Positions 22,383-33,323 are shown, numbered from the stretch's first letter. The stretch: 64,000 nucleotides of DNA from Plasmopara viticola (GCA_001695595.3 MBPM02000023.1:620001-684000); one strand, 5' to 3'. Notes: generated from the sequence alone by a model not told the origin. Translations and numbers: made by a program.

Positions 22383-23855
22383 ATGACCACAATTCCGTCG
22401 ATGTTAAATGTTGTCTCGTTCGTGGCACCTGCATGGGCGTCTTTGCTGCGCCATATCCCGGCGCAAAAGCTTTGTTTAGGCCACTTTCCTACGCCTATTC
22501 TACCATTTAATCCGCCAGGTTTGCCAAAGGGTGTACGCATGCTCATCAAGCGCGATGACTTTAGTGGCATGGAAACATCGGGCAACAAAATTCGCAAGCT
22601 CGAGTTTCTGGTAGCCGAAGCGCTAGCACAAAATGCGGATTGCATTGTCACATGCGGTGGTCTCCAAAGTAATCACTGTAGAGCTACCGCTGCTATCGCA
22701 AGGATGCTTGGCCTGGACTCGTATTTACTCCTGCGTACGGATAAGCCTGACAAGGATCCTGGGCTGGTGGGCAATGTGCTCTTCGACCGGTAGAGGGGAC
22801 CTAGAATTCGAAATTAGAGTACGAAAGGCTTATTTGTTCACGAGGTTATTGTGAATTGTTAGTATGGTAGGTGCCAATCTCATTCAAATGTCACGCCAAG
22901 AGTACGGTAGATACGGCAGTGAAGCCATGATCAAGGTTTGACACGAGACACGTTTTGATGGTTTCTAAAACAGAGGGCTTACTACAAAGTGTTCCTCTTA
23001 GCGAACTTGTGATCGACTAGAGAAAGAAGGACGTCGTCCGTATGCTATCCCAGTCGGTGGTAGCAACGGTCTTGGGACGTGGGGATACATTCAAGCCATC
23101 GACGAATTGAATAACCAATTGCAGGTTCATATTTACATTCCTCGGTACGTGTACTTAGAAGATTAATTCGTCTGAGTAGGTGCACAATCTCGAAATCACG
23201 GACATCGCGTTTGCTTGCGGAAGTGGAGGAACCGCTGCTGGTATCGGTCTTGGGTCATACCTGTATGCCGAGGCCCACCCGAACGCAGCTTTGAGCTTCA
23301 ATGCAAAAATTCCAGGTCGAGTTTATTTTTCGTAAATCTAGGCTTTCGAAATCGCATTGTCTAGAGTCGCTTACATGCGACTATTGGTGTCTCCGTCATG
23401 TAGTACATTCATACATTGTATGCGATAGTGACGACTATTTTCACCGCCATATCAGCAGCCAGATCCTACCCGCAATGGGAGCACCGTCTGAGATCTCGTC
23501 AAGACAATTTTTACAGATCACCGACGCGCAGGGCACAGGCTATGCTCGCAATACGAAAGAGGAGCTTGAGTTTATATACAGCGTGAGTCGCAAGACTGGA
23601 GTTGTGATGGATCCTGTATACTCTGGTAAAGCGCTTTACCACCTTATTCGCGAGCTGAACGAGGCACCTGAGGTAAGATGACTGAAGCACAGCTTGGATA
23701 ACTAATTTACAAAAAATCTGTGCTTGCAGAAATTCGTTGGAAAGACTATTCTATTCGTGCACACGGGCGGTCAATTTGGCTTGTTTGACAAGGTGGACGC
23801 ACTGTTAGATATCGTTGACCAGAGTCACGTCTCGCATTATATGATGGAGAACTAA
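22383..23855 (+). CDS. D-cysteine desulfhydrase / ACC deaminase family PLP enzyme
   Basis: Predicted exons 22383-22789, 22863-22935, 23002-23124, 23180-23315, 23404-23672 and 23730-23855 give 377 residues. The family's order is intact: LGHFPTPI near the start, SGNKIRKLEFL with PLP lysine K69, CGGLQSNHCRATAA, IPVGGSNGLGTWGY, the phosphate loop ACGSGGTAAG, VMDPVYSGKA, and the final HTGGQFGLFDK. Members cleave D-cysteine to pyruvate, H2S and ammonia, or open the ACC ring; residue choice alone does not let me decide which. Intron 3 uses GTTCAT as donor, which is unusual but is the only frame-keeping choice. The N-terminus is mildly hydrophobic and could target mitochondria. SINE copy 2 lies just upstream. 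Confidence 0.9.
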
Positions 23856-23933
23856 GTGCCGACAGAATGATGGTCTTTGTGTTGTGGTGATTTTGGTCTC
23901 CTTTTCATGTACTAATTTAATGATTAACCTTAC

Positions 23934-24055
23934 AGTACATCACCGCTGCCTCCACGGGTATTTAGGGGTACGCTTGATGCCTTATTGGGGGTAGGAAGAG
24001 CGACATACATGATACGCTCCGTCCGCTTTGAGATTGTTTCGTGCTCATTCGATAA
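23934..24055 (+). repeat. Left terminal inverted repeat of the Maverick-like element
   Basis: It matches, in reverse complement, the sequence running from 34370 back to 33909 with the SINE excised. The best-conserved core is TAGGGGTAC at 23962-23970 followed by GATGCCTTATT. Exact outer boundary is uncertain by about 10 bp. Confidence 0.7.
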
Positions 24056-24397
24056 TTTGACCTTAACCGCGCCACCAAAAATACTGGTAGAAATAGCAAC
24101 ACTCGTCGCGAGCTATGTATCAGTAATTTGATTGGCTATAATATAACTATATGTAAATTGATTTTGTGCGATATGGTCAATATTATTTTATAGAGGTAGC
24201 ACGGTTTGTACTTAGGCCACCAGTACTTTGCATTAATTGTCACGGGTGTCGAAATATGACGAGGAGATAATAAATTATTTTGAGAGGTAAGTTGATGCTT
24301 CTTCCGTTTGATTGAGAGGTTCGTGGACTGCAGAAATAATGCAAAGCAACTGCATTTTTTGACTCGAGGGAAAATAAGAATATGAAGATAGTGAGAC

Positions 24398-24622
24398 ATG
24401 CAACGACCAACTCTTTTTCAAAACGACAACATCCAAAGCAGCCAAAAACGTATCATTAAAGGCTGGTCTCAAAACATGACCATCGAAAAAAGCTACTGGC
24501 AAGAATGGGCTGTCAAAAACCGCTTTAAAAAGACTGCCAAAAAACCAGTGCCAAAGGTCTTTGAAGACAAGGTCCGCTACGCACTAAGACAAAGCTCCCA
24601 CGAGCGTCAAATAATACTGTGA
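24398..24622 (+). CDS. Small lysine-rich ORF near the element's left end
   Basis: ATG-initiated frame of 74 codons, strongly basic (many K and R), with no domain I recognise. It lies inside the Maverick-like element between the left terminal repeat and direct repeat A, in the same direction as the next short ORF. It may be an accessory gene of the element; it may also be a truncated remnant. Confidence 0.35.
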   Translation: MQRPTLFQNDNIQSSQKRIIKGWSQNMTIEKSYWQEWAVKNRFKKTAKKPVPKVFEDKVRYALRQSSHERQIIL

Positions 24623-24626
24623 CCAT

Positions 24627-24833
24627 ATGCACGAAGAAATAACCTACGTCACCATGAAGCTAACTGAGGAAGAGAGCCAGTTGATCCTGTGCATCAGCGA
24701 CAGCGAGATGATGCGCCTCATTTAGCGTTACATCTTAGGTTTGAGCGAGGAGGAGACGTGGTCGGAGCCTGATGTGCAAGAAATTAATAAGTTTGCCACT
24801 ACCCACAATATCCCGATGCAGCTGACTGGTTAA
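24627..24833 (+). pseudogene. Acidic small ORF with one in-frame stop
   Basis: Begins ATG 4 nt after the preceding ORF's stop and reads 68 codons to TAA with one internal TAG at 24723-24725. Both halves are acidic, with motifs LTEEESQL and LSEEETWSEPD. The similar composition on either side of the TAG argues for a single former gene. Function unknown. Confidence 0.4.
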
Positions 24834-24864
24834 GTTAGTGAGTTTGAGTCGAAAGCCCGAACAA

Positions 24865-25400
24865 AGCTCTAGTGTCTATAATTAATACATCGCATTTTTC
24901 ATGTCACATCGAAGTGTCACTTGTAATGTGCAAGTGACTTCAATAATGTCAGTATTTTTCGTCTATTGTCATTGAATGTAGCAATCCGGATGTCAATACC
25001 AATGACGCATTGATGACTCTCCTAGTGATACATTGTTCTGATGCTGTCAAAGAGAGAGAGGAGGTATTTTAGTGAATCAAACTTCAATCTATACAATAAT
25101 AATAATAATAATAATAGAGTACCAGGGGTAGTAAAAGAAAGAAGAAAAAGTAGAAAGGTTGGGGATTATAATGAGACATCTGACATTGTGTCAACCTGGC
25201 GTCCGATATTTTCTCCCCTCCTGCGCCACTCGGAAGACTGTGAGGCCAAAAATTGGATCCCTGCGAGGTGACTGTCTTTGAACTCCTCTTTCACTACCTT
25301 TCGGAACGTATCCACATCTTCAACATCCACGGCAACATAGGTCGCCAAGGCAAGCGCGTTGCCATCTTCGTCCGTGAAATGGAACCGTTTCCGCGCCATC
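24865..25400 (+). repeat. Direct repeat A (CRN-like cassette)
   Basis: About 535 bp, matching 33324-33893 in the same orientation at a visibly high level of identity with indels. It includes an ATA-rich microsatellite at about 25096-25115 and, on the minus strand, the start of a CRN-like coding sequence. The pair flank the middle of the Maverick-like element. They could be LTR-like, a segmental duplication, or two insertions of one repeat. Confidence 0.75.
25166..25399 (-). pseudogene. CRN-like N-terminal fragment, copy A
   Basis: ATG at 25399 opens a frame with FHFTDEDGNALALATYVAVD and VKEEFKDSHLAGI, which resembles the ubiquitin-like N-terminal segment of oomycete CRN (Crinkler-type) proteins. 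After D-S-H-L-A-G-I the frame differs from copy B (which continues A-A-S-G-L-I-V-F), indicating a small indel in copy A. No downstream effector domain follows. Assignment to CRN is by pattern memory and is moderate. A mutated sister copy is at 33691-33876. Confidence 0.45.
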
Positions 25401-26419
25401 TTCTTCGCGGGAAATTCTCAATTAAAGTATTACTTTTGGGTTTGGTTTTGAATCTATTGATGAGTAGTAATTTTTTTCGATTTGAAGTGGCTGTGGCTCT
25501 TGTTGTCTATATACTCGATATCCATTGCGTGGCTCTGTGTATATTATTGCGATAGAAAGATTTCGTAGAAATTATCATCATTTCCGTGCTGTAGATAGTA
25601 AAGCCAAAGGACGCAATACTGACCACAGTGGCCAAAACGTGAGTTCTGAAACTCTACTTTGCGATAAGAGTAATATTTCAGTATTACACGTGGCCTAGGC
25701 GAGCCGAAGGAATCAAAGCTAGCCTTATGCTTGTTTAATACTGCTGACCAATGCGTACCGCCGATTTGAGGTGTTATAATCTTCAGATCACAATATTATT
25801 ACAATGCTGCTTATGGTCGATTTTATCTACTTTGACTCCAAGGGAGTGGCGAGTCTCATGAGTTGATCATCCGGCGTTTTAGACAATTGAATACTTCTTT
25901 TTCCACTTATGATGCTTTATCTTTTCGGTGAGTATATTGTAATCACCATCAATATAACCGCACAAATTATGTCTTACGCATCTGATATTACCGCTTTCGA
26001 ATACCAGCTGCAGCTGTAATACTCTTCAAGGACAAGAAATGGTCCTATATTCAGAACTTAACAAGTAAAAAAGGCCGGTGTGCCGGACAAATCCAATAAA
26101 ATTTCTCGACGATCTCTTCGCAAGCCGCATTTGTCGAATTAGAAGAAGGCGTCATCGAGCTTTCAATAAAGCTTCAAATATTCAATGGTGGTGTCAGCTC
26201 GGTCACTTCGACTACTTCCTTTACTATCGATCAATTGGTACCTAAGGCTGGAGCAGGGTAATTCATTGACAGTGTTCAGGTTTTAATTGACGAAATCAAT
26301 GTACAAATGTTTCAAGTTATGAATGCAAATACCATTTTCAAAGCTCTAATTGAAATAGACTATCATTCACGTGTCAAACAAGGCTCAACCAGCAATTTTG
26401 TACTTAAATATATGACACG
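25401..26419. other. Element interior without an intact gene
   Basis: AT-rich. Plus-strand frames around 26150-26425 keep protein-like stretches (for example SFTIDQLVPKAGAG, then a stop) just before the ATPase remnant. They may be the decayed upstream gene, but I cannot name it. Confidence 0.4.
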
Positions 26420-26769
26420 CCAATGATCCGAGTGTCTAGCGGAGCCATGGAACCAAAACGAACGCAGGCTCAGATATCACAGTACTTTATTCGTGGACGA
26501 AAGCAAGGCTGGTCGGTGATTTGCATTTCGCAGGGTTACCTTGAAATTTCAAGAACGATTCGAATCAACTCTCATTCGTAATTCTTGGTCGAAAGCTAAT
26601 TTAACGAGACTTCGGTATCATTTGTCGCGACTTATTCACTGATTTGCCAATCAAACCATTGATCGATCTCTACAAACGGACGGCAGTAGAAAAATTGAAC
26701 AGCATGATGACGGATATTATTAAACGAAAGATCTACAAGAACGTTTTGGAGTTCGTTTGCGGCTTATGA
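26420..26769 (+). pseudogene. A32/FtsK-HerA-type packaging ATPase, C-terminal remnant
   Basis: One frame reads QYFIRGRKQGWSVICISQGY then a run ending TIRINSHS before a stop. After a frame change it resumes DFGIICRDLFTDLPIKPLI and ends IYKNVLEFVCGL. The pattern xxYFIRGRHxxxSVIxxSQxYxxIPKxIRxN is the region after Walker B in the DNA-packaging ATPases of polintons, polinton-like viruses, virophages and large DNA viruses, and the tail D-L-Y-x-x-A matches their C-terminal helices. The Walker A part is not recognisable upstream, so only the second half survives, with at least one frameshift and several stops. In its family the enzyme pumps viral DNA into capsids. Confidence 0.65.
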
Positions 26770-26862
26770 AAAGACTACTGTTTTGTCACTGCTACTAATT
26801 TTTGGTCGAATCAACAGACGAATACATTAGTTGTTATCAATAATACCAAGCGAAATCATATT

Positions 26863-27602
26863 CTAATCGAGAAACGACAAAGTCAATTTGGAACTAGTGC
26901 CCTGCATTGGTGCATAAGCTAAGCCTTGCCCTTGAGACGTTGTGATAAACCCTCCATACCCAACTTCAGCAGAAGTGAAGGTGTGCGAGGGTTGGTTGTT
27001 ATTTGCGATCGGATCGTAAAGATGTGTACAGGCGACAACCACAGCGGCTGTTGGGTCTATCATTGGAATCAAATTACTATTGATTGCATAAACGCTAGTT
27101 GTTTAAGCCGCTAGGTATGTAGCTAGCGTAAATCCGATATTACTTCCAAAGGCAGCGTTTCCAATTTGAAGCTGAGGCGTGTAAGCGGTGACTGGCGTTG
27201 TCGGAAAGCCGCTAGCAGCAGTGTAGCCCGAAATATTCTTGACTGGTTGCAATGTAAATTGCAAAGCATAACTCGATGGGCTCTTAGCACGAGATATGAA
27301 ATAGTAGTAAACACCAGTCGTATTGTTGATCAAATAGAGATTGTTCTGATCGATTGTGAAAGCATTGAAAATATTTGTTGACTTGCCGAGTATGTACCGT
27401 CTGGAAGTGTAAATGTGAATGTCGTTGTAGTTGAGGCAGTTGGCCATATAATCTTAAAGCGGTTGATTTGCATCTGAGCAGTTATAGCACACCATGAGTG
27501 TACTACCCGGCGCAACTTCATATTCGCTGAAATGGATTGATTGCGAGAATCGATATCGAAACTAGTTAGTTGCCACCTGGTTATTGAGATTGGTAAAGAC
27601 AT
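26863..27602 (-). pseudogene. Minor-capsid-type protein of polinton-like viruses, broken
   Basis: Three minus-strand frame segments (27602-27330, 27447-27103, 27072-26863) together match a layout I associate with a protein of Mavericks and polinton-like viruses. That layout is a start with FTFTLPDGTYS; a middle of Y-Y-F-I then Y-A-L-Q-F; the run TPVTAYTPQLQIGNAAFGS; and an end with DPTAAVVVACTHLYDPIANN, F-T-S-A-E-V-x-Y-G-G and LTLSFLD. The order is continuous, so this is one gene with at least two frameshifts. Homologues are probable penton or minor capsid components; the assignment is from memory of the sequence pattern. Confidence 0.6.
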
Positions 27603-27801
27603 CTTTATTCACTGCGTATATAACAAACACAACCAAATATGCATCGACGAAAGAGAAATCGACATTAATTAAAGCCTAAGGCAATGGAGTTCGATGGATC
27701 GGGCGAAGTAAATCACTTTAAGCTGCAGCGCCATCCAAAAATGTTTAAAGCTCGACGAATATTGTAAGTCTGACTAACAAACTGAGTCAAATTAGCGTTA
27801 A

Positions 27802-28400
27802 TCAGCTTGCTAAGGAGTAAGAAAAGAAAAAAAGCCAAAATACATCGATACAAGGTAATTGCTTAGCTTCAAACGTGAGTCTAGGCGGATTTATCAAACG
27901 CTTAAATTGACTGTAATATGACGTAGAGAACACGCCTTTTTTGTACAACTTATGCAAGATTGACTCTCTTCCCGTCTTAATCAATGGCGAGTCATCGTCA
28001 ACATTCTTTGCGCCTTTAAGAATCTTTAAGCGCTTGACTAAGCCATCTAGAAGCTGGTTATATCCGCTTTCGGAACCTCCTGAAAAGTAAGTTTGCATTT
28101 TCTCAAACAGCATTTCAGGAAGTCTCGCTCAGGCTCATCGAGAAGGTCAAACAATGGCTTGTCAAAGCTCTTATACTCTTCAATTATCCGCCAGAGATCA
28201 ACAAATGCATGCGATACTAGCATACTTTTGATTTTTGCTCGAGATTTGTCACTTTTTGAACAAGCTCGAAGTCCAGTAATTTTCATATGGAATGGACCAG
28301 CTTTGCGATATGTTTTCTTCTGGTTTTGCTCCATGGTCGCTTTGTATGTTATAGCAGATAGATTATCTATCAAAGATGTCGATCTCAAGCATTTTGTCAC
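27802..28400 (-). pseudogene. Unrecognised ORF pair in the Maverick-like element
   Basis: Frames 28400-28047 and 28113-27802 overlap and probably were one gene now frameshifted. The first has EQNQKKTYRKAGPFHMKITG and LLDEPERDFLKCCL; the second has NQLLDGLVKRLKILKGAKN and the run DDDSPLIKTGRESILHKLYK. The second part resembles helical segments common in polinton hypothetical proteins, but I cannot give a function. Confidence 0.4.
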
Positions 28401-28573
28401 GGCCAGAAGAAGTGATATATGCGGCCCCGACGGTCTTAAGGTCTGCTTAGAGGTGTAGCAGCGGGCTCAGAGCCACGAAGTGGTGACCGTAATTTTGTCA
28501 TTGCAACAGGTGCTGGCTTACGCTTAACCGTTGTCTCGGGTTAAAACAGTGATTCTGACTCGGGAGCAGTCGC

Positions 28574-28957
28574 TCAATTTGCGATCTTGTTGTATCTGCT
28601 ATTCGCAGCCAGGGTGCTGTGAAAAAGCTTGGCATGGAGATCGTCCTTCTTGCGATTGGTAAGCCTTGCATAGCTTGGCGATCGTAAGATATGAGCTCCA
28701 GCGATGTGTCTAATCATGTTCATTGACATTAATTGTATGTCTTTTAGAGCTTTGATGAACTCGACTGAAGCATTGTTTGTATTCGCATAATCATACTCAA
28801 TTGGCTGTCTATTAAAACTGCGCCATAGTAGCTTACTAGGCCGTGCACAAAGCGTATTAATCCAAATTACGAGATATGACTTGATCAAGTCCATTGTCGT
28901 GCTATATAACTGAATAAATTGCGACCTCATAAGCCTAACAAACTTAAAGTAATTCAA
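28574..28957 (-). pseudogene. Unrecognised ORF in the Maverick-like element
   Basis: 127-codon minus-strand frame. The second half (ASVEFIKALKDIQLMSMNMI, then AHILRSPSYARLTNRKKDD) is protein-like; the first half is less so. It lies between two other minus-strand remnants and may belong to the same former operon-like block of structural genes. No function assigned. Confidence 0.35.
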
Positions 28958-29079
28958 TTGGAGTTCATTTCCCTGGCGATAGTGAGCACCTTCTTTGGGA
29001 GTGAGAACAACACTTGCTCACACCGAACAAAGTGGACAATGCACATTTAAGCACAACGTGACGTAATCAATTACGAGCT

Positions 29080-29331
29080 TCAAGTAATAATTTTTCTTTG
29101 TTTTGGCCAGGCCCTTAAATCTGGATTGAGGTAGAAAACCTTACCATACGTCTCGGTGAGTACCATCGCAACTTTTCCTGGGACATACATTAGCTCCACA
29201 TAGCTGATGTATTTCATCTCTTCCTCGGGTGACAGTTCGTTATCCAGCTTTGCAGCCTCGTTTTGCTCAACCAGTTCCTTTTGAATCGTATCGTGGTATC
29301 CAAATGCATCTCGGAATCTGTCCTTGACCAT
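29080..29331 (-). CDS. Unrecognised 83-aa ORF in the Maverick-like element
   Basis: ATG-initiated minus-strand frame, acidic in the middle (LDNELSPEEEMKYISYVE), ending at a TAA. The minus-strand sequence upstream to about 29560 also keeps a protein-like but stop-containing frame (LYTRHLIKLYKAG, FIYNIQYPKKYDD), so this may be the surviving tail of a longer gene. Function unknown. Confidence 0.35.
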   Translation of the reverse strand: MVKDRFRDAFGYHDTIQKELVEQNEAAKLDNELSPEEEMKYISYVELMYVPGKVAMVLTETYGKVFYLNPDLRAWPKQRKIIT

Positions 29332-29695
29332 TTTAAAACAAAAATTTAATGTTTAAATCGGACTCTCTTTGCTCGTGTAGATGCTCATCAGTAACGCGAC
29401 AATAGCCGGGTTTGAACTTTGAATGTCTTATAGAACGAAGTGTCGTCGTATTTCTTTGGATACTGGATGTTGTAGATGAATTTATTTGGGGACTATCCCT
29501 CTTTTGCAACACCGGCCTTGTAAAGCTTGATCAGGTGCCGAGTGTAAAGATTTAGTGCAGTCTCTGACAAATTGTCATGCTCGCTAACTACGAGTAATTA
29601 TATTTTTTGTCTCATCCAGACTGAGTGTTTTATTTTTATTCACGACAATTTTTGTCTCTCGCTCTGTATATTATATCGCGTATTTGTCTATTCAG

Positions 29696-30224
29696 ATGTA
29701 CAAAGAATTCAAAGTAGATTTAAGCCATGCGCAAGCTGTCAAGATTACACATGACAAGCCTGTTCGTTTGACACTCGAAGTTGAACAAAGGCCACGCGCA
29801 TTATTTTCACCCTGAAAATTACAAGTAGCTTGTGAAGGCTCACGAATCGGGCAAAGGGACTACTTTGCATATGTCGCACGGGGAAGCTCTACAATCACAT
29901 CAATCGGGACTCCGCATCTCTGATTTCTGTGGATTATTGTGGAATGGAATGAAGTCTCTTGCGAAAGGTATTGGTGGTTTCTTGGAAGAATACTGGCGAC
30001 CGATCTTAAGCGGACTTCTAGGCGGTATTTCTACAGCAGCCGGACCTGAAGCAACTCCATTGCGTGGGTTGGTGACGAGTATGAGTAGCGTGGGAATGGC
30101 AGCTATTATGACCCGGCATCGTATCAAGGGACGAATCTTTTCGATTGGGATAACTTTGGTTGCGTTGGTCTTGATGTATAAGCGTTGTAAATCTAACAAT
30201 AGTCATGACCAATTCAGTTTATGA
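29696..30224 (+). pseudogene. Small virion-type protein of polinton-like viruses, broken
   Basis: ATG at 29696 starts FKVDLSHAQAVKITHDKPV and runs toward a GHAHYFHPENYK stretch reached through a frame change. A TAG at 29826-29828 interrupts, after which the frame is open to TGA at 30224 with AHESGKGTTLHMSHGEAL, SLAKGIGGFLEEY, a glycine-rich stretch and one hydrophobic helix near the end. The order 'repeat of K-x-G-K-G-x-x-x-x-x-S, glycine-rich amphipathic part' matches small structural proteins of polintons and polinton-like viruses. I infer a minor virion protein by analogy. One frameshift and one stop disable it. Confidence 0.55.
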
Positions 30225-30562
30225 AAATCGTTTGTAGCCAAAGCGACATCTGCTGCGTTGGTTCTACATTCAATGTAATGAACCATCGTCTGAATGGACA
30301 TAGGTATGGCTTTAAGCGCTGAGAAGAAGGGAAATCAATGAGCAAAATTGCAATTTATCCATATTCTTTAAAAAATGGTCCGTGCGAATTTAAGATCACA
30401 ATATACAAGCAGTATGAGGTTGCCGATAGATCTCAATTGCGCGCCTAAAAGACGTTATGAATCAACAAATTTAAGAGAAGTTGCGTAAATAAAATTCCTA
30501 TATTTGCGCTATTGAAAAAGCACAGGTATATATACAAAAAATGAAGGGGAGTCAATAAAGTA

Positions 30563-30754
30563 ATGTTTAATGAAAAATACACGCGAAGCAACAAGCTTAT
30601 AAAGAGAGGTTCATCTAAGAGATTGCGTGCGGGTGTGGTAGCCAATACCAGCTTAAAGACAGAAAGTGTCACTTTCATTCCAAAAAGCACATTAGATGGG
30701 CAGAAGCTCAGTATATCTGATTTTTTTTGTCATTGCATATGCCTTAAGTCATAA
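30563..30754 (+). CDS. Short ORF in the Maverick-like element, unrecognised
   Basis: 63-codon ATG frame, basic at its start (KYTRSNKLIKRGSSKRLRAG). Same strand as the preceding virion-type remnant. No domain recognised and it may be a fragment. Confidence 0.25.
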   Translation: MFNEKYTRSNKLIKRGSSKRLRAGVVANTSLKTESVTFIPKSTLDGQKLSISDFFCHCICLKS

Positions 30755-30938
30755 AAAAAGCTGATCTTGATCTGAAACGAAGAGTATATTGAATATACAA
30801 AACATAACCATCGTCATACAATGTGCAACTTTATCAGGAGCAACGGGGAGTAGTGTAAGCTAGCTAGCATTAAGGAGCGATGCGGCAAGCATCCAATTAT
30901 TATCGATCAGGAAATTTTTGCCGTGGAGAGAAATATAG

Positions 30939-31214
30939 ATGGAAAATACTGTCACCACAAGTCAGTGCGTGGTTGATACACGCGCACCATCAAAGATCAA
31001 GCCAGTCGAGGCCTCGAATATGAAAGTGAAAGAACTCCATGAACTGGACAAGTCGAATATCGTACCGGTGATCGCGGATGCCACTGTAAATGAGGAGGAT
31101 CAAATTTTGAATTCGAAACTAGATAATATGACGAATAAAGAAGATAATGAAATCTCCTTTGACAATTATAATAGCGCGACCAATTTATTTAGTATGATGT
31201 GTAAGATGAGATGA
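30939..31214 (+). CDS. Short acidic ORF in the Maverick-like element, unrecognised
   Basis: 91 codons from ATG, rich in E, D and N (KVKELHELDKSNIVPVIADA), no motif. Could be a disordered accessory protein or the start of a lost gene. Confidence 0.3.
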   Translation: MENTVTTSQCVVDTRAPSKIKPVEASNMKVKELHELDKSNIVPVIADATVNEEDQILNSKLDNMTNKEDNEISFDNYNSATNLFSMMCKMR

Positions 31215-31249
31215 AGCAGCACCCGCTTATAAGCGTACCTACCGGCTAG

Positions 31250-33323
31250 TAAGTATATGCGTACCTACAGGCTAGTAATGTTAGTATCTATCCATCTATT
31301 ATACCAAGCCATGATGCGTACGTGCATGGGTATCGATTTTAGTGCTTTTGCTGCTATCTCGCTTGTTAAGAATTTTAATTTTTTTTTTTATTTATCTTTT
31401 AAGTATTATCGATGTTGCGTATATTGTTTTTACATCCAGCAAGGCGATAGAACATGAATTCATTACAAATGCAAGAAAAAAAGCAATGAAGAACTTGTCA
31501 CTCATTTTAAGTGAAAACGATGTTGTTCAATATTGCTTGGGTTAAAAAGTATACGACAGGCACTTGTTTTGTCTTTGCTCATCGTTTACGAAGGTTTGGT
31601 GTCAAACCCCGGCCAAATTATGGATGCCTGCTGGGCATATGGCGACTAAGTCTCGCGTAAATTTCTCAACTAATGATGAGAGCATACGCGTGTCTACTGA
31701 AGCCTAATTTGGCTTAGTTTTATTCAAAAGCAGCTACCAAATTTCATGCAGCATTATGAGAAAGGTGACCCTTCTTCTGACTCAGCGAAGCCAAAATGAA
31801 GCAGATTGCTAGTGGGCGGGATTAAAAAGGGCACAAGAAATGGAAGGCTAAGTATGACTCCACCCTGTCACCAAAAGAATAAACCTACATCAAGCATGAT
31901 GATGCTGGATTCACCGACAATTGTCTTTTGCGCGTCGAGAGGATTACGTGCTTGAGGGGAATAGCTCTGTTGATACGATGTTTGATGAGGATTGGTTGGA
32001 CGAGTATGTTGCCATAACAAATCGCCCCACCTTGGGATACAAGCGTACATGGCAAGAGTATATTTGCTATGTTTAAGCTATTAAATCCATTAAAAGCAGA
32101 AAGCGGCAGCTCTGTTGGCGATGGCCGTTGGTCATTACATCATTCTGATGGTCTCTCTGTCGATGCGGACTAGATTCGGATTATACAATAATGTATTGAC
32201 CCAGGCTTAAGGCAATACATTGGACGAGGTAACCATGACTTATTGGTGCGAGGGTAAAACTGAATACAAGACAATCAAGGTCCTTAAGGTATATGAACAA
32301 TGGAAGCCCCTTTTCCATCAATATAAGATTTACGCAAACCAAAGGGAAGATGTCCTAGTATCTAAATGTAGAACATGCGTTCAACACAAGGAGAATCATG
32401 TGGATTTTGTTGATGACGATGTCATTGAATCCTCTCTCAATTTTTTGAAGGAGATCATTGCCAACAACAACGAGGAGCTGTACACGTGATTGATAAAATA
32501 GATTGTCCATATCTACAAGTATCCAAACTCACGAACTCGAAGCGCTTTGATTCTATTGTCCATCGAGGAAGGCACGAGGGAAAGGACATTTCGTGATAAT
32601 TTGACTTACTTGTTCGGGATTCACAACAGATCAATGAGGTGGTTCTGTGAAGAGTTAAGTATCTAAGCGATCATCACATTTAGTGGGAAAGAAGTTTACA
32701 ATGGCTTAAGAGATGCGTGGGAACAAAGGTAATTACATGACATGCATGGAAGCCTTGAAAACACAGAGGATTATATCGCGGTTCGACCACTGTGTGCAAA
32801 CCAAGTGACTATTTGTAGTTTAGTCGAGCTGATTATGGCGACATACAATGAGAATAATTGAAAACGTCCGTAGAAGGCCGACAATTCACGGTTTCAAAGC
32901 TATCATTCGAGCGCAAGCAAGACAATTCGTGCTTCCGCAATTTGCAAGAGCGCTGCCAGACGCAGTCATTCATTTACATTTTGCTACGTATCTTATGAGT
33001 ATGAATGTCCCAGAGGGTTTAATTAAAGCCTTGGCTACTAAAGCTTTAGCCAACATGGCTGAAGCCTCTCGAATTCAATCAAAGCGTATTGGTCGGACAT
33101 CGCGAACTCTACACGCAAAGAGATCAAGAGTGATCTTTATTTTGTAGTATCAGATGATTATATAATGAATGCGAGAAAGTGCGCTTACGAATCCTACAAG
33201 GAATAGTGTGCAAAGAATAACGAGATCGTATTCAAGAATCGAAAGTTTCAATCCGAGAAGGCGTACGTGAGTGTTGTAGTTGAACATAGAACCAACGATT
33301 CTCGCTTCTGGAAGGTGCAATTT
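31250..33323 (+). pseudogene. Decayed plus-strand coding block of the element
   Basis: Several short plus-strand frames keep protein-like runs but no complete gene: DEDWLDEYVAITNRPTLGYK near 32000, VLKVYEQWKPLFHQYKIYAN at about 32290-32350, and a basic helical piece at 32848-33147 (PTIHGFKAIIRAQARQ ... RIQSKRIGRTSRT). Polymerase or integrase genes would be expected in an element of this type, but I see no catalytic motif, so these stay unassigned. Confidence 0.35.

Noticed and set aside
31250..33323. DNA polymerase B or integrase gene in the virus-like element
   Set aside because: Expected by analogy, but no catalytic motif could be read in any frame.
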